The translations under genes were made by a program, and so were the position numbers. Of a stretch of 16,467 nucleotides of DNA, positions 1-7,490 are shown in pieces. The stretch comes from JAJDGF01 sp031549325. Lineage in GTDB: Bacteria; Bacillota; Clostridia; Christensenellales; Aristaeellaceae. The DNA is taken from positions 1 to 16,467 of the forward strand of contig JAVBQA010000076.1 of NCBI GenBank assembly GCA_031549325.1, given 5' to 3'. Below the pieces are notes generated by a model. The model was not told where the DNA came from, did no database searches, and worked only from the letters and a program-made list of their open reading frames with translations. How positions within the stretch are numbered: the first letter of the stretch is position 1; every line of letters starts with the position of its first letter.

Positions 1-32
1 GTAGACCGGGGCGCTGGCGCTGTGACTGGCGA

Positions 33-1400
33 TTACATCATGCCGCCCATCATGGAGGACAGGATCGCGGCCACCGACGGGATCGTCATCAGGCTGCCCA
101 TGGCGGTAATGCCCACCGCCTGCAGCTCGGTCATCAGTTGCTGCTGCTGCTCGGCGGTCATCTTGCTGACCTCGATCTTGGGCATGGAAGAGAAGTCCGG
201 CATCTTTCCGGCCACGTCATCCGAGATGTCCAGGCTGGTCTTCACGCTGCCCGATGTCTCCACCTGGCCATCCGAGAAGCCAAACTGCAGCGTGCCCTCA
301 TGAACACGGCTGGTGCCGGAAGTTTTGATGGCGCCGTCGTAGGCCAGGCCCACGTAGTTCTGCTCGGAGGCGTCGCCCACATACAGCGAGTAGCCTTCGG
401 ACTGGCCGTCGTTGTAGCTCACCGCGTTCAGCGAACCCAGCGGGGTTTCACCCGCCAGGGCGGTCACGCCGAGCATGTCGTACACCGTGCCGTCCTCGGC
501 CTCGCCCGGGCCGTAGCTCACCTGCAGCTGGTAGGTGTCGTCGGCGCTGCTCTTGCTGGTGACGTCGACGGCGCCTTCCAGCGAATAGTGGCCCTCATAC
601 TGGTCGTCGGGCGCGCCGTTGAACTTGAAGCTGATGTTGCCGGTCTTGTTGCCGATGTGGCCGTCCACGTTGACCTCGCCGTCGTCCTTGGTTTCGGCGA
701 GCGCCAGGAAGTCCAGGTTGCGCTCGTCGGCGTCTGCCGCTTCCACGACGTTGTTCAGCGTTCCCTCGACGCGCACATTCTCGCCGCCATCGGTGAAGTA
801 GCTGATGTCACAGGTCATGTTCTCGGGCAGCTGCACGTCCTGGGGCACGTCCTTGAGCAGCAGCTTGAGTTGCTCGTTGCTCAGGCTCAGGCTGTGGCGC
901 GGATAACTGCCGGTCTTGCTGTAAAACTGCACCTGCTCGGCCGGCCCCTCGGTGAACGTCAGCCCCGCGACCGGCGTGGCCATGTTCGCGGCGATGTCCG
1001 GAAGGGACGGGATCGCGCCTGCCTGCGGGATCCCGACACCCGCTTGCTCGGCCACCTTCAGTGCCTCTTCCGTCGTCAGGGTGAGCGCGCTTGAGAGGCC
1101 GTTGATCAGCAGCTGCACCTCATTGCCCGAAACCAGCGCCAAGGCGCTGGCGGCCTGCTGGCCCTGCGCCAGCACCGCCAGGCTGAGCAGCGCCTCGCTG
1201 CCCGAGGTCATCACGCCGCCCAGCTGCAGGCCCACGCCGGTGAAGTCCTGCGTGATGGGCGAGTCGCCCTGCTGCAGGGTGATCTGCGGGTCGCTGAGGG
1301 TGAGCGTGAACGAGCCCTGCCCGTCCGCCGCCATCGCGGTCATCGGAATCAGTGCCAGCATCAGCGCCAGCAGAGTCGCCAGGAGCTTCTTGAGATTCAT
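33..1400 (-). CDS. Secreted protein of unknown function (455 aa)
   Basis: I do not recognise the family. Residues 1-24 form a clear signal peptide: Lys4-Lys5, a Leu/Ala-rich core and an AMA-A type I cleavage site around residue 24/25. There is no lipobox Cys, so the product is probably released or surface-held rather than lipidated. The mature part is rich in Ser, Gly, Asp and Thr and poor in Cys, with alternating polar and hydrophobic stretches that suggest beta-strands. The last 25 residues are hydrophobic and Met-rich, ending MMGGMM, and could be a membrane-associating tail. The start at 1400 is supported by AGGGGG about eight bases upstream. The gene lies 41 bases after the ABC permease on the same strand with no visible terminator between, so it is probably the last gene of that operon and may be exported or sensed by it (inference). 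Confidence 0.75.
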   Translation of the reverse strand: MNLKKLLATLLALMLALIPMTAMAADGQGSFTLTLSDPQITLQQGDSPITQDFTGVGLQLGGVMTSGSEALLSLAVLAQGQQAASALALVSGNEVQLLINGLSSALTLTTEEALKVAEQAGVGIPQAGAIPSLPDIAANMATPVAGLTFTEGPAEQVQFYSKTGSYPRHSLSLSNEQLKLLLKDVPQDVQLPENMTCDISYFTDGGENVRVEGTLNNVVEAADADERNLDFLALAETKDDGEVNVDGHIGNKTGNISFKFNGAPDDQYEGHYSLEGAVDVTSKSSADDTYQLQVSYGPGEAEDGTVYDMLGVTALAGETPLGSLNAVSYNDGQSEGYSLYVGDASEQNYVGLAYDGAIKTSGTSRVHEGTLQFGFSDGQVETSGSVKTSLDISDDVAGKMPDFSSMPKIEVSKMTAEQQQQLMTELQAVGITAMGSLMTIPSVAAILSSMMGGMM

Positions 1401-1441
1401 GTGTGTTTCCCCCTATCTTGTGTTTGCCCGCCCGTGTTTTG

Positions 1442-2275
1442 CTAAGTTACCTTCATGCCGCGCATCACCGGATAGCTCAGCGCGGTGGAGAGCACGCCAA
1501 CGCCCATCATCTGAAGAGCCAGCCAGTTCAGGCTCGTCCTGGCGAAGAAGTTCTGGATGGCGGGCAGGGCGGTGTTGGCGGACCATTGAATCCAGTCGAT
1601 CAGGGTCTCGGCGAAATCCCGCACGTAGCTGGACCACTCCACCATCTTGATGAAGAAGATGCCGCCCGCGATGGCCACCGCGAAAGCGATCAGGACCACC
1701 TTCCACCAGCGAAGCATGATGTAGCCGATCAGCACGCTCAGCCCAGCGATCATGACCATCAGGCAAAGCGACCACCAGAGCCCGGAGAAGAAGCCGGCGT
1801 CGTTGCCGATGAGCAGGGCTTCAAGCGTCCAGCCGCCCCGGATCGGGAAGCCCAGCGGCCACAGCACGGCGCGCACCAGCGTGGGCATGATGAAGCCGCC
1901 CAACAGCGTCAGCGCCGCCGACATCGTGACCAGGAACAGGAACGAGCCGGCCAGGGTCTCCCAGCGGGAGATGGACAGCGACACCAGAAACTGGCGGTTG
2001 CGCTTGAGCGTCAGCAGCGCGAACACCATGATCAGAAACGCATAGTTGGAGTAATCGGACAGCGCGTTGGGGTTTTTGGACAGGGTGGCTTCGCTGAACA
2101 GGGTGTTGATCTGGACATGGCCCTGGGGGCCGACCTGCATCTGGGTGGTGGTGTGCATCCACGGGACCGTCATGACCAGCGTGGTCACCAGAACCAGGGT
2201 CACCAAAACCGCGAACAGCAGCGCCTCCAGCCAGCGCCTGCGCCAGTGGTAGTTCATTACGCCGAGCATTCTCAT
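1442..2275 (-). CDS. ABC-2-like transporter permease (277 aa)
   Basis: An integral membrane protein. About six hydrophobic segments are visible, near residues 18-40, 77-92, 105-130, 160-186, 188-210 and 246-266. The N-terminus has an Arg-rich cytoplasmic stretch (NYHWRRRW), and a soluble loop of about 35 residues follows the first helix. This topology matches the membrane subunit of an ABC-2 type exporter. The start overlaps the ATPase stop in an ATGA arrangement (2272-2275), with GGGGGTGA just upstream, so translation is probably coupled. Pairing with the upstream ATPase is the main reason for the call, because the sequence itself has no diagnostic motif. Substrate unknown; a lipid, peptide or antibiotic is usual for such pairs. 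Confidence 0.8.
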   Translation of the reverse strand: MRMLGVMNYHWRRRWLEALLFAVLVTLVLVTTLVMTVPWMHTTTQMQVGPQGHVQINTLFSEATLSKNPNALSDYSNYAFLIMVFALLTLKRNRQFLVSLSISRWETLAGSFLFLVTMSAALTLLGGFIMPTLVRAVLWPLGFPIRGGWTLEALLIGNDAGFFSGLWWSLCLMVMIAGLSVLIGYIMLRWWKVVLIAFAVAIAGGIFFIKMVEWSSYVRDFAETLIDWIQWSANTALPAIQNFFARTSLNWLALQMMGVGVLSTALSYPVMRGMKVT

Positions 2276-3141
2276 CGCGCGTCACCCCCCTCGGAATTGG
2301 TGAGGTAGACGAACAGGCGCTGCAAGGGCAGCGGCTCGGTGTGCACGCCCTCGAAGGTCTCCCCCTGAGCCACGCGAATGGCCGCGGAATACATGGTGTG
2401 CAGGCGCTCCTCGTGCAGCACCGGGCGGCTGCCGATGGCGCTTTTGACGGTCGCTTCCTCGCCGCTGACGATCACGGCCGTGGTCTGCAGGTCCCTCACG
2501 TCGCCCTGCATCAGCACCCGGCCCTTGTCGATGATGATGACGTCCTCAAACACGCGGGCCGCCTCGTCGATCATGTGCGTGCTGATCAGCACCGTGCGCG
2601 GGTGCCGGTCCACGTCGTGCACCAGCTCGTCGTAGAAATTTTCGCGGGCCACGGCGTCCAGCCCCAGCGACGGCTCGTCAAACACCGTCAGCGGCGCGCG
2701 GGACGCGAGGCCAATGATCAGCCCCAGCGCCGATTCCATGCCGCGGGACAGCTGGCGAAACCGCTTCCTGGGCTTGAGTTCAAACAGCCGCACCAGCCGC
2801 TGCGCGTAGTCCGCGTCCCAGTTGGGGTAGAGCCCGGCGCAGATGTCGAGCGTCTGGCGCACGCTGATGCGGGACGGGAACATGCCCTTTTCGCGCACCA
2901 CGCACAGCTTGCTCAGCGCGCGCGCGTTTTCGTAGGTACCCTCGCCGAACACCAGCGCCTGACCGGCGCTCTGGCGCATGCCGGCGATGAGGATGTTGAT
3001 GATGGTGCTCTTGCCGGCGCCGTTGCGGCCCAGCAGCCCGTAGATCTTTCCCTCCGGCAGGCGCAAGCTCACGTTGTCCAGCGCCAGGGTGCGCCCGTAG
3101 CGGTGGGTGAGTCCCTTCAGTTCCAGTGCAACCTGTTGCAT
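2272..3141 (-). CDS. ABC transporter ATP-binding protein (289 aa)
   Basis: A nucleotide-binding subunit that would power the adjacent permease from the cytoplasmic face. Visible motifs in order: Walker A GRNGAGKST (about 39-46), signature LSRGM (131-135, a variant of LSGGQ), Walker B LTVFDEP (151-157), D-loop SLGLD and the H-loop His in STHM (about 189). The usual Q-loop Gln is not evident; the segment reads VVREKGMFP. The last 70 residues are a divergent extension beyond the core. Length and motif style fit the YtrB/CcmA-like family of single-domain exporters. Many relatives are preceded by a GntR regulator gene, but none is present here. AAGGAG six to eight bases upstream supports the start. 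First gene of a three-gene operon with the permease and the secreted protein. Confidence 0.92.
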   Translation of the reverse strand: MQQVALELKGLTHRYGRTLALDNVSLRLPEGKIYGLLGRNGAGKSTIINILIAGMRQSAGQALVFGEGTYENARALSKLCVVREKGMFPSRISVRQTLDICAGLYPNWDADYAQRLVRLFELKPRKRFRQLSRGMESALGLIIGLASRAPLTVFDEPSLGLDAVARENFYDELVHDVDRHPRTVLISTHMIDEAARVFEDVIIIDKGRVLMQGDVRDLQTTAVIVSGEEATVKSAIGSRPVLHEERLHTMYSAAIRVAQGETFEGVHTEPLPLQRLFVYLTNSEGGDAR

Positions 3142-3168
3142 GTGGCTCTCCTTTTCATATGTGCTGCC

Positions 3169-3174
3169 ATTATA
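3169..3174 (-). promoter_or_regulatory. -10 element of the ABC operon promoter
   Basis: The minus strand reads TGTATAATGG here, an exact TATAAT about 28 bases before the ATPase start codon. The -35 region at 16-18 bases upstream (around TGGTAT) is a poor match, so the promoter may rely on the -10 or on an activator. It lies in the short gap after the DUF445 gene, so the ABC operon can be transcribed separately. Confidence 0.5.
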
Positions 3175-3201
3175 CAGGAAAATTGTTGTAAATACCAGAG
3201 A

Positions 3202-4110
3202 TTAATGAAATAACAGATTTATAAAGCCCATGGCAAACCCGAGACCGGCGCCCAGCCAGACGATGGCGTTCAGCTCGCGGTTGATCACGCTCAGGATGAG
3301 CCCCTCGAGCTCGCGCTCGTCAAATGTGCCGATCTTGCCCTGCACGATCTGCGACAGGTCGATGGCCGACAGCGCGCGCTCGGCGCCCACCCGCACGAAG
3401 GCCTCATAGCCCGTGAGCAGCTTCTGCTTGAGCTGGGGCAGGTTGTCTTTGTGCCCGGCGATCAACTCGTTCAAGCGCATGTTCAGCAGCTTGTCGGTTT
3501 CGTTGTCGAAAACCTGCGTCAGCATACCTTGGGCGTTTTCCTCGATGTATTGGTTCACGCCTTCGCTCAGTTGGCGCGAGATCGACTGCTTGATCCGCTC
3601 ATCCAGCACGCCGGAAACCAGGCTGGCCAGCGCCGACGGCGACTTCTTTTTGATGTAGTCCGTGATCGCCTGCGCGGCCACGTCCCCCAGGCGCGCATCC
3701 ACCAGCCGGTCCTTCAGCGTGGAGATCAGCGCGCCCCGCACGGAGGTCAGGCCTTGCCCCACGCTCTCCTCGCCCGCCATGCCCGCCAGAATCTCGCGCA
3801 GCGTGCTCGGATTCTCTCTGTGGTTTTCGATCAGCGAGTCGATGCCCTTTTCGAGCTTTTCGTGCATATCGCCGGACAGCAGCGCGCCCTTCAGGGTGTC
3901 TGGATCCAGCAGGGTTTTCCCGATCACGTCACCCACCGCAGCGGACAGCCGCACCTTCTCCTTGGGGATCAGGCCGGGCGTGAACGGCAGTTGGCGACCG
4001 AACAGATAGACCGGCTTGAATGGCCGAAACAGCATCTTGATGGCCAGCCAGTTGGTGATGTAGCCAATCACGCAGCCCACGAGCGGCGCGACAATCAGTT
4101 GCAGGTTCAT
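3202..4110 (-). CDS. DUF445 family membrane protein (302 aa)
   Basis: Belongs to the DUF445 family (B. subtilis YheB-like), whose role is not established. The N-terminus shows the family hallmark: a hydrophobic segment with GYITNWLAIKMLFRP (about residues 15-30), then PFTPGLIPKEK. A long soluble, largely helical middle follows, and the C-terminus has a second hydrophobic segment (WLGAGLGFAMGFINLLF). The protein is therefore anchored at both ends. The frame is open further upstream, but the start at 4110 is preferred: AAAGGAG sits at the right distance, and the upstream residues do not resemble the family. Likely monocistronic, since the next minus-strand gene has its own -10 element. Divergent from the HAD-TMK gene. 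Confidence 0.88.
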   Translation of the reverse strand: MNLQLIVAPLVGCVIGYITNWLAIKMLFRPFKPVYLFGRQLPFTPGLIPKEKVRLSAAVGDVIGKTLLDPDTLKGALLSGDMHEKLEKGIDSLIENHRENPSTLREILAGMAGEESVGQGLTSVRGALISTLKDRLVDARLGDVAAQAITDYIKKKSPSALASLVSGVLDERIKQSISRQLSEGVNQYIEENAQGMLTQVFDNETDKLLNMRLNELIAGHKDNLPQLKQKLLTGYEAFVRVGAERALSAIDLSQIVQGKIGTFDERELEGLILSVINRELNAIVWLGAGLGFAMGFINLLFH

Positions 4111-4140
4111 GTGTTGGACTCCTTTCGGTTTTCGATGACT

Positions 4141-4146
4141 ATCATA
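4141..4146 (-). promoter_or_regulatory. Possible -10 of the DUF445 gene promoter
   Basis: The minus strand reads TATGAT about 30 bases upstream of the start codon at 4110. The matching -35 (TTCCCA at 17-base spacing) is weak. It faces away from the plus-strand promoter at 4223-4251, so 4111-4287 is a divergent promoter region. Confidence 0.35.
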
Positions 4147-4222
4147 CACCATTTTGACGCGCTTGGGAACGCCGGCTTGTCTGAAACGTCCAAAACGTGC
4201 GCCCAAATTCGCGCATTTACGG

Positions 4223-4251
4223 TTGATTTTTCGCGAACCCTTCTATACAAT
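4223..4251 (+). promoter_or_regulatory. Sigma-A type promoter for the HAD-TMK gene
   Basis: TTGATT (4223-4228), a 17-base spacer and TACAAT (4246-4251) match the -35/-10 consensus at five of six positions each. The predicted transcription start near 4258 leaves a leader of about 30 bases before the HAD-TMK start. It likely also drives the downstream peptidoglycan-binding gene. Confidence 0.75.
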
Positions 4252-4287
4252 GAAGGGGGTATACCCCACGAGAGGATGAACAAACGC

Positions 4288-5556
4288 ATGCGCCTTCCCT
4301 ACGACGCGGTAATATTTGACTTGGACGGAACGCTGACCGAGTCGGAACCCGGCATCACAAAATCCGTCCAATATTCGTTGGATACATTGGGCTACAGCTA
4401 TACCCAGGATTTGCTTAGGAGCTTTATCGGCCCGCCGCTGTATGAGAGCTACGTTCAAACCATGGGCATGGACGAGAAAACCGCCAACGAGGGCGTGCGG
4501 CTGTACCGGGAGCGGTTCTCAAAAATTGGCTGGACGGAGAACTCGGTGTATCTCGGCATCCCGCGCTTGCTCAGGAGCCTCAAGGCCCACGGCGCCTTTT
4601 TGGCGATCGCCACGTCCAAGCCCGAGCAGTTCTCAAGGCGCATCCTTCAGCACTTCGGACTGCTCCAGTATTTCGACCGCGTGATCGCCGCGCATCCCGA
4701 CTGCGAGACGAGCGACAAGCCCGCGCTTGTGAAGCGGGCGCTGCCCGACCGGTTCACCCGCGCGTGCATGGTGGGCGACCGAAAGTATGACATCGAGGGG
4801 GCCAGGGCCAACGGCATCGACGGCATCGGCGCGCTGTACGGTTACGGCAGCCGAGAGGAGCTGTCCATTGCGGGCGCTCATTGGATCGCCGACGACGTGC
4901 CCCAGCTCACCAGGCTGCTGCTGGGGGACTGCCCGCCGGTTCCAGGGCTGTTTGTCTCGCTGGAGGGCTCAGATGGCTCCGGCAAGTCCACCCAGATGGC
5001 GGGCCTGACCGAGTGGCTTCGGCAGTGCGGCCACGATGTGCTGCCCACCCGCGAGCCGGGCGGCTGTCCGGTAGCCGAGCGCATCCGTGAGGTGGTGCTG
5101 GACATCAAAGCCCAGGGGATGACCGACCTGACCGAGGCGCTGCTGTTCGCGGCGGCGCGCGCCCAGCACGTGCACGACGTGATCCGCCCAGCGCTGGATC
5201 AGGGCAAGACGGTGCTGTGTGACCGCTATGTGGATTCGTCCATTGCCTACCAGGGGGTGGGGCGCGATCTGGGCATCGACCTCGTCTGGTCGCTGAACGC
5301 TCCGGGCGTTGCGGGCACCATGCCCGACCTGACGATCGTGTTTGACATCGATCCCCGCGAGGCCATTGCCCGCCGCAAGCGGAGCGACGAGCCCGACCGC
5401 ATCGAGGTGGCCGCGCTGGAGTTCTTCAAAAAGACCTGCGATTATTATCACCAGCTGACCGGAAAGGAGTCGGGCCGCGCGAAGCGGTTTGACGCCAACG
5501 GCACGCCCGACCAGGTGCAGCAGAACCTTAGAGCGTTCATCACGCCGTTCCTATAA
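4288..5556 (+). CDS. tmk: HAD phosphatase-thymidylate kinase fusion protein (422 aa)
   Basis: Two enzymes in one chain. Residues 1-215 form a HAD hydrolase of the phosphoglycolate phosphatase/nucleotidase type: motif I DLDGT (11-15), motif II Thr/Ser in AIATSKP (about 109-110), motif III Lys144 and motif IV VGDRKYD (162-168). Residues 220-422 form a complete dTMP kinase: P-loop EGSDGSGKST (226-235), REPGG (255-259), DRY (312-314) and an Arg-rich lid RRKRSDEPDRIE (362-373). The kinase makes dTDP from dTMP for DNA synthesis; the phosphatase substrate is unknown. The start is uncertain. ATG 4276 has GAGAGG directly abutting it, so ATG 4288 is preferred, though with a long 12-base spacing. Thirty bases separate it from the next gene, so the two are probably co-transcribed. 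Confidence 0.88.
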   Translation: MRLPYDAVIFDLDGTLTESEPGITKSVQYSLDTLGYSYTQDLLRSFIGPPLYESYVQTMGMDEKTANEGVRLYRERFSKIGWTENSVYLGIPRLLRSLKAHGAFLAIATSKPEQFSRRILQHFGLLQYFDRVIAAHPDCETSDKPALVKRALPDRFTRACMVGDRKYDIEGARANGIDGIGALYGYGSREELSIAGAHWIADDVPQLTRLLLGDCPPVPGLFVSLEGSDGSGKSTQMAGLTEWLRQCGHDVLPTREPGGCPVAERIREVVLDIKAQGMTDLTEALLFAAARAQHVHDVIRPALDQGKTVLCDRYVDSSIAYQGVGRDLGIDLVWSLNAPGVAGTMPDLTIVFDIDPREAIARRKRSDEPDRIEVAALEFFKKTCDYYHQLTGKESGRAKRFDANGTPDQVQQNLRAFITPFL

Positions 5557-5586
5557 GCGGGCGTCCGCGCCCAAGGAGGGTAACTC

Positions 5587-7413
5587 ATGGAAAACAACAA
5601 CCGTTACTGCCTGTTCTGCTTCGAGCCGACGACGGGCGGCGCAGTCTGCCCCAGTTGCGGCAAAAACGAGAACACCCCCGTGCCCGAGGATCACTTGACC
5701 CCCGGCACCCTGCTGAAGGGGCGCTTTGTGGTGGGCAGAGCGCTGGGGCAGGACGGCGACGGCATCGTGTATGCCGCGCTGGACAACCACACCGGCGCCA
5801 AGCTGCGCATTCGCGAGTATATGCCCAAGGATGCCGCCATGCGCATGACGGACGGTTCGGTGCGCCAGGTGCCCGGTGGGGAAGATGCCTTTGCCGCGGG
5901 GTTTGCGCTGATGCGCGAGAGCACCGAGACCGGCGACGCCGGGAAAAGGCGCATCTTCTTTGAGGACAACGGCACCGGTTACCTGGTGCAGCGCAAGCTG
6001 CCCGCGCCCGATCTGCCGCACGCCACCGAGGAGGAACGGGTGGAAACCACGCTGCTCACCCGCCGCATGTTCATCATGGGCGCGGTGGCCGTGGTGGTGG
6101 TGGTGTGCGTGCTGGTCGGCGTGCTGAACATGATGCGCGCCGGACGGGATAACGCGGGCTCGCCATTTGACGGCGTCAGCAATGATATGTGGGTGGCGCC
6201 CACGGCCACGCCCATGCCCACCGCCGAGCCGCTGGATTTTGGCACCCCCGCGCCCACCAACGGCATCCCCAACTGGCGCGACCAGCAGGGGGGCGACAAC
6301 ATCGAGGATCCGGACGATTTCAATCCCTATCCGGATGACGAAGAAGAGTATTACGACGACGAGGAAGAGAATTACACAGACCCGGCCGTCACGCCCAAGC
6401 CCACCCCGGTGCAGGATTACTCCAAGGCCTCGCCCGAGCAGATCCAGGAGTTCCAGTGGCGGCTGATCGACCTGGGTTGGCTGGAGATCAACAAGCCCAG
6501 CGGCAAGTATGACCGCGCGACGGTCAACGCCGTCAAGGACTTCCAGCGCTACGTGAATGAGGTTTATGACGAAAACCTTACGGAGGATGGCATTGCGGGC
6601 AGAAAGACGATCAACTGGCTGAACAAGCCCGACACGCCCACCCGCCCGCTGCCCACGCCCGTTCCGACGGTCGGGCCGACGCCAGCGCCCACCCTGGCGC
6701 CCACGCAGGGGCCGACGGCCGCGCCCACTGCAGCGCCCACCCCGCCGCCGACCCAAGCGCCCACAGCGGAGCCGACGCAGGCGCCCACTCTGGCGCCAAC
6801 GCTGGGCCCTACGCCAGTGCCGACCCCGGAACCCACACCGGGGCCGACACCAGTGCCGACGCCGGAACCGACGCCAGTGCCGACGCCCGAACCCACCCCG
6901 GAGCCGACGCCAGTGCCGACGCCGGAGCCCACACAGGAGCCGACGCCTGACCCCACACCGGAGCCGACGCCAGTGCCGACGCCTGAGCCCACACCGGAGC
7001 CGACGCCAGTGCCGACGCCTGAGCCCACACCGGAACCGACGCCAGTGCCGACGCCTGAGCCCACACCGGAGCCGACGCCGGAACCGACGCCCGAGCCCAC
7101 ACCGGAGCCGACCCCGGAGCCGACGCCGGAACCGACGCCAGTGCCGACGCCGGAGCCCACGCCCGAACCCACGTCCGAGGTAGTGGTTCCTTCCCCCGAG
7201 ATGATTTTGGACGCGCAGATGCAGCTGATCGCGCTTGGGCTTCTGGAGATGGAAGCCCCTGACGGCGTGTTCGGCAAAAACACCACGCGCGCGCTGCAGG
7301 CATTCCAGATCCAATACAATGAAGACAACCCGGAAACGCCCATCAATGCCGACGGCGTGCTGGACGATCCGACCTACACGGCGCTGATGAGCGCCATGAT
7401 ACCGGAGGCGTAA
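5587..7413 (+). CDS. Zinc-ribbon/kinase N-lobe remnant/TM/peptidoglycan-binding repeat protein (608 aa)
   Basis: Domains in order: a zinc ribbon with CxxC pairs C8/C11 and C21/C24; residues 37-137, which align by eye with the N-lobe of Ser/Thr kinases found behind such ribbons in Clostridia (TLLKGRFVVGRALGQDGDGIVY, IREYMP, FFEDNGTGYLVQ); a membrane helix (162-181); an acidic linker; a PG_binding_1-like domain (282-346); a Pro-Thr-Glu repeat (about 350-530); and a second PG_binding_1-like domain (538-604). The Gly loop is GQDGDG rather than GxGxxG, the VAIK Lys is replaced by Arg76, and no C-lobe follows (no HRD or DFG), so it cannot be an active kinase. Predicted topology is N-terminus inside and wall-binding part outside. 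AAGGAGGG upstream gives a firm start. It probably anchors or senses the cell wall (inference). Confidence 0.85.
   Translation: MENNNRYCLFCFEPTTGGAVCPSCGKNENTPVPEDHLTPGTLLKGRFVVGRALGQDGDGIVYAALDNHTGAKLRIREYMPKDAAMRMTDGSVRQVPGGEDAFAAGFALMRESTETGDAGKRRIFFEDNGTGYLVQRKLPAPDLPHATEEERVETTLLTRRMFIMGAVAVVVVVCVLVGVLNMMRAGRDNAGSPFDGVSNDMWVAPTATPMPTAEPLDFGTPAPTNGIPNWRDQQGGDNIEDPDDFNPYPDDEEEYYDDEEENYTDPAVTPKPTPVQDYSKASPEQIQEFQWRLIDLGWLEINKPSGKYDRATVNAVKDFQRYVNEVYDENLTEDGIAGRKTINWLNKPDTPTRPLPTPVPTVGPTPAPTLAPTQGPTAAPTAAPTPPPTQAPTAEPTQAPTLAPTLGPTPVPTPEPTPGPTPVPTPEPTPVPTPEPTPEPTPVPTPEPTQEPTPDPTPEPTPVPTPEPTPEPTPVPTPEPTPEPTPVPTPEPTPEPTPEPTPEPTPEPTPEPTPEPTPVPTPEPTPEPTSEVVVPSPEMILDAQMQLIALGLLEMEAPDGVFGKNTTRALQAFQIQYNEDNPETPINADGVLDDPTYTALMSAMIPEA
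6811..7173 (+). repeat. Tandem repeat coding for TPVPTPEP/TPEP units
   Basis: An in-frame array inside the peptidoglycan-binding gene. The peptide motif TPVPTPEP occurs eight times, interspersed with TPEP units. At the DNA level a 36-base unit (TPVPTPEPTPEP) recurs with near-identical codons (ACGCCAGTGCCGACGCC), while the flanking stretch 6640-6810 is a more degenerate Pro-Thr-Ala version. The protein product is an extended, rigid spacer between the two wall-binding domains. Low DNA divergence suggests recent expansion by slippage or recombination, so copy number may vary between strains. Confidence 0.9.
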
Positions 7414-7427
7414 ACCCAAGCAAAGAG

Positions 7428-7454
7428 GGGACTTTCCAGATTCTGGAAAGTCCC
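7428..7454 (+). terminator. Perfect hairpin, probable terminator of the peptidoglycan-binding gene
   Basis: GGGACTTTCCAGA and TCTGGAAAGTCCC form a perfect 13-base inverted repeat around a single T, starting 14 bases after the stop codon. It is followed by GTTTCCCG, a poor U-tract, so termination may be partial and allow read-through into mnmA. No convincing promoter is seen between the hairpin and mnmA. Confidence 0.6.
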
Positions 7455-7490
7455 GTTTCCCGTGTATAGAGAGCAATGGAGGTGAATGCG

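Noticed and set aside
138..1094. Long plus-strand frame, His/Val/Ala-rich
   Set aside because: Shadow of the secreted protein gene in GC-rich DNA. The composition is abnormal, and the minus-strand frame has a signal peptide and a ribosome binding site.
3451..4287. Upstream extension of the HAD-TMK frame by about 280 residues
   Set aside because: It overlaps the DUF445 gene antisense, crosses the promoter at 4223-4251, and the HAD fold starts only at about 4288.
6811..7173. Regular repeats resembling a CRISPR array
   Set aside because: The repeats are in frame, contiguous without unique spacers, and encode a clean Thr-Pro-Glu polypeptide.
6564..7346. A 260-residue minus-strand frame of Gly-Ser-Gly-Val repeats, silk- or adhesin-like
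   Set aside because: Pure reverse complement of the Thr-Pro-Glu repeat; no independent start signal and no conserved flanks.
7442..7470. Promoter for mnmA using TATAGA at 7465-7470
   Set aside because: No -35 match at acceptable spacing; the candidate region is the terminator hairpin arm.
5551..7476. A 641-residue open frame on the minus strand, Arg/Gly-rich in the middle
   Set aside because: It is the antisense of the Pro-Thr-Glu repeat gene. Its repetitive Arg-Arg sequence mirrors the repeat codons and it has no family-like segments.
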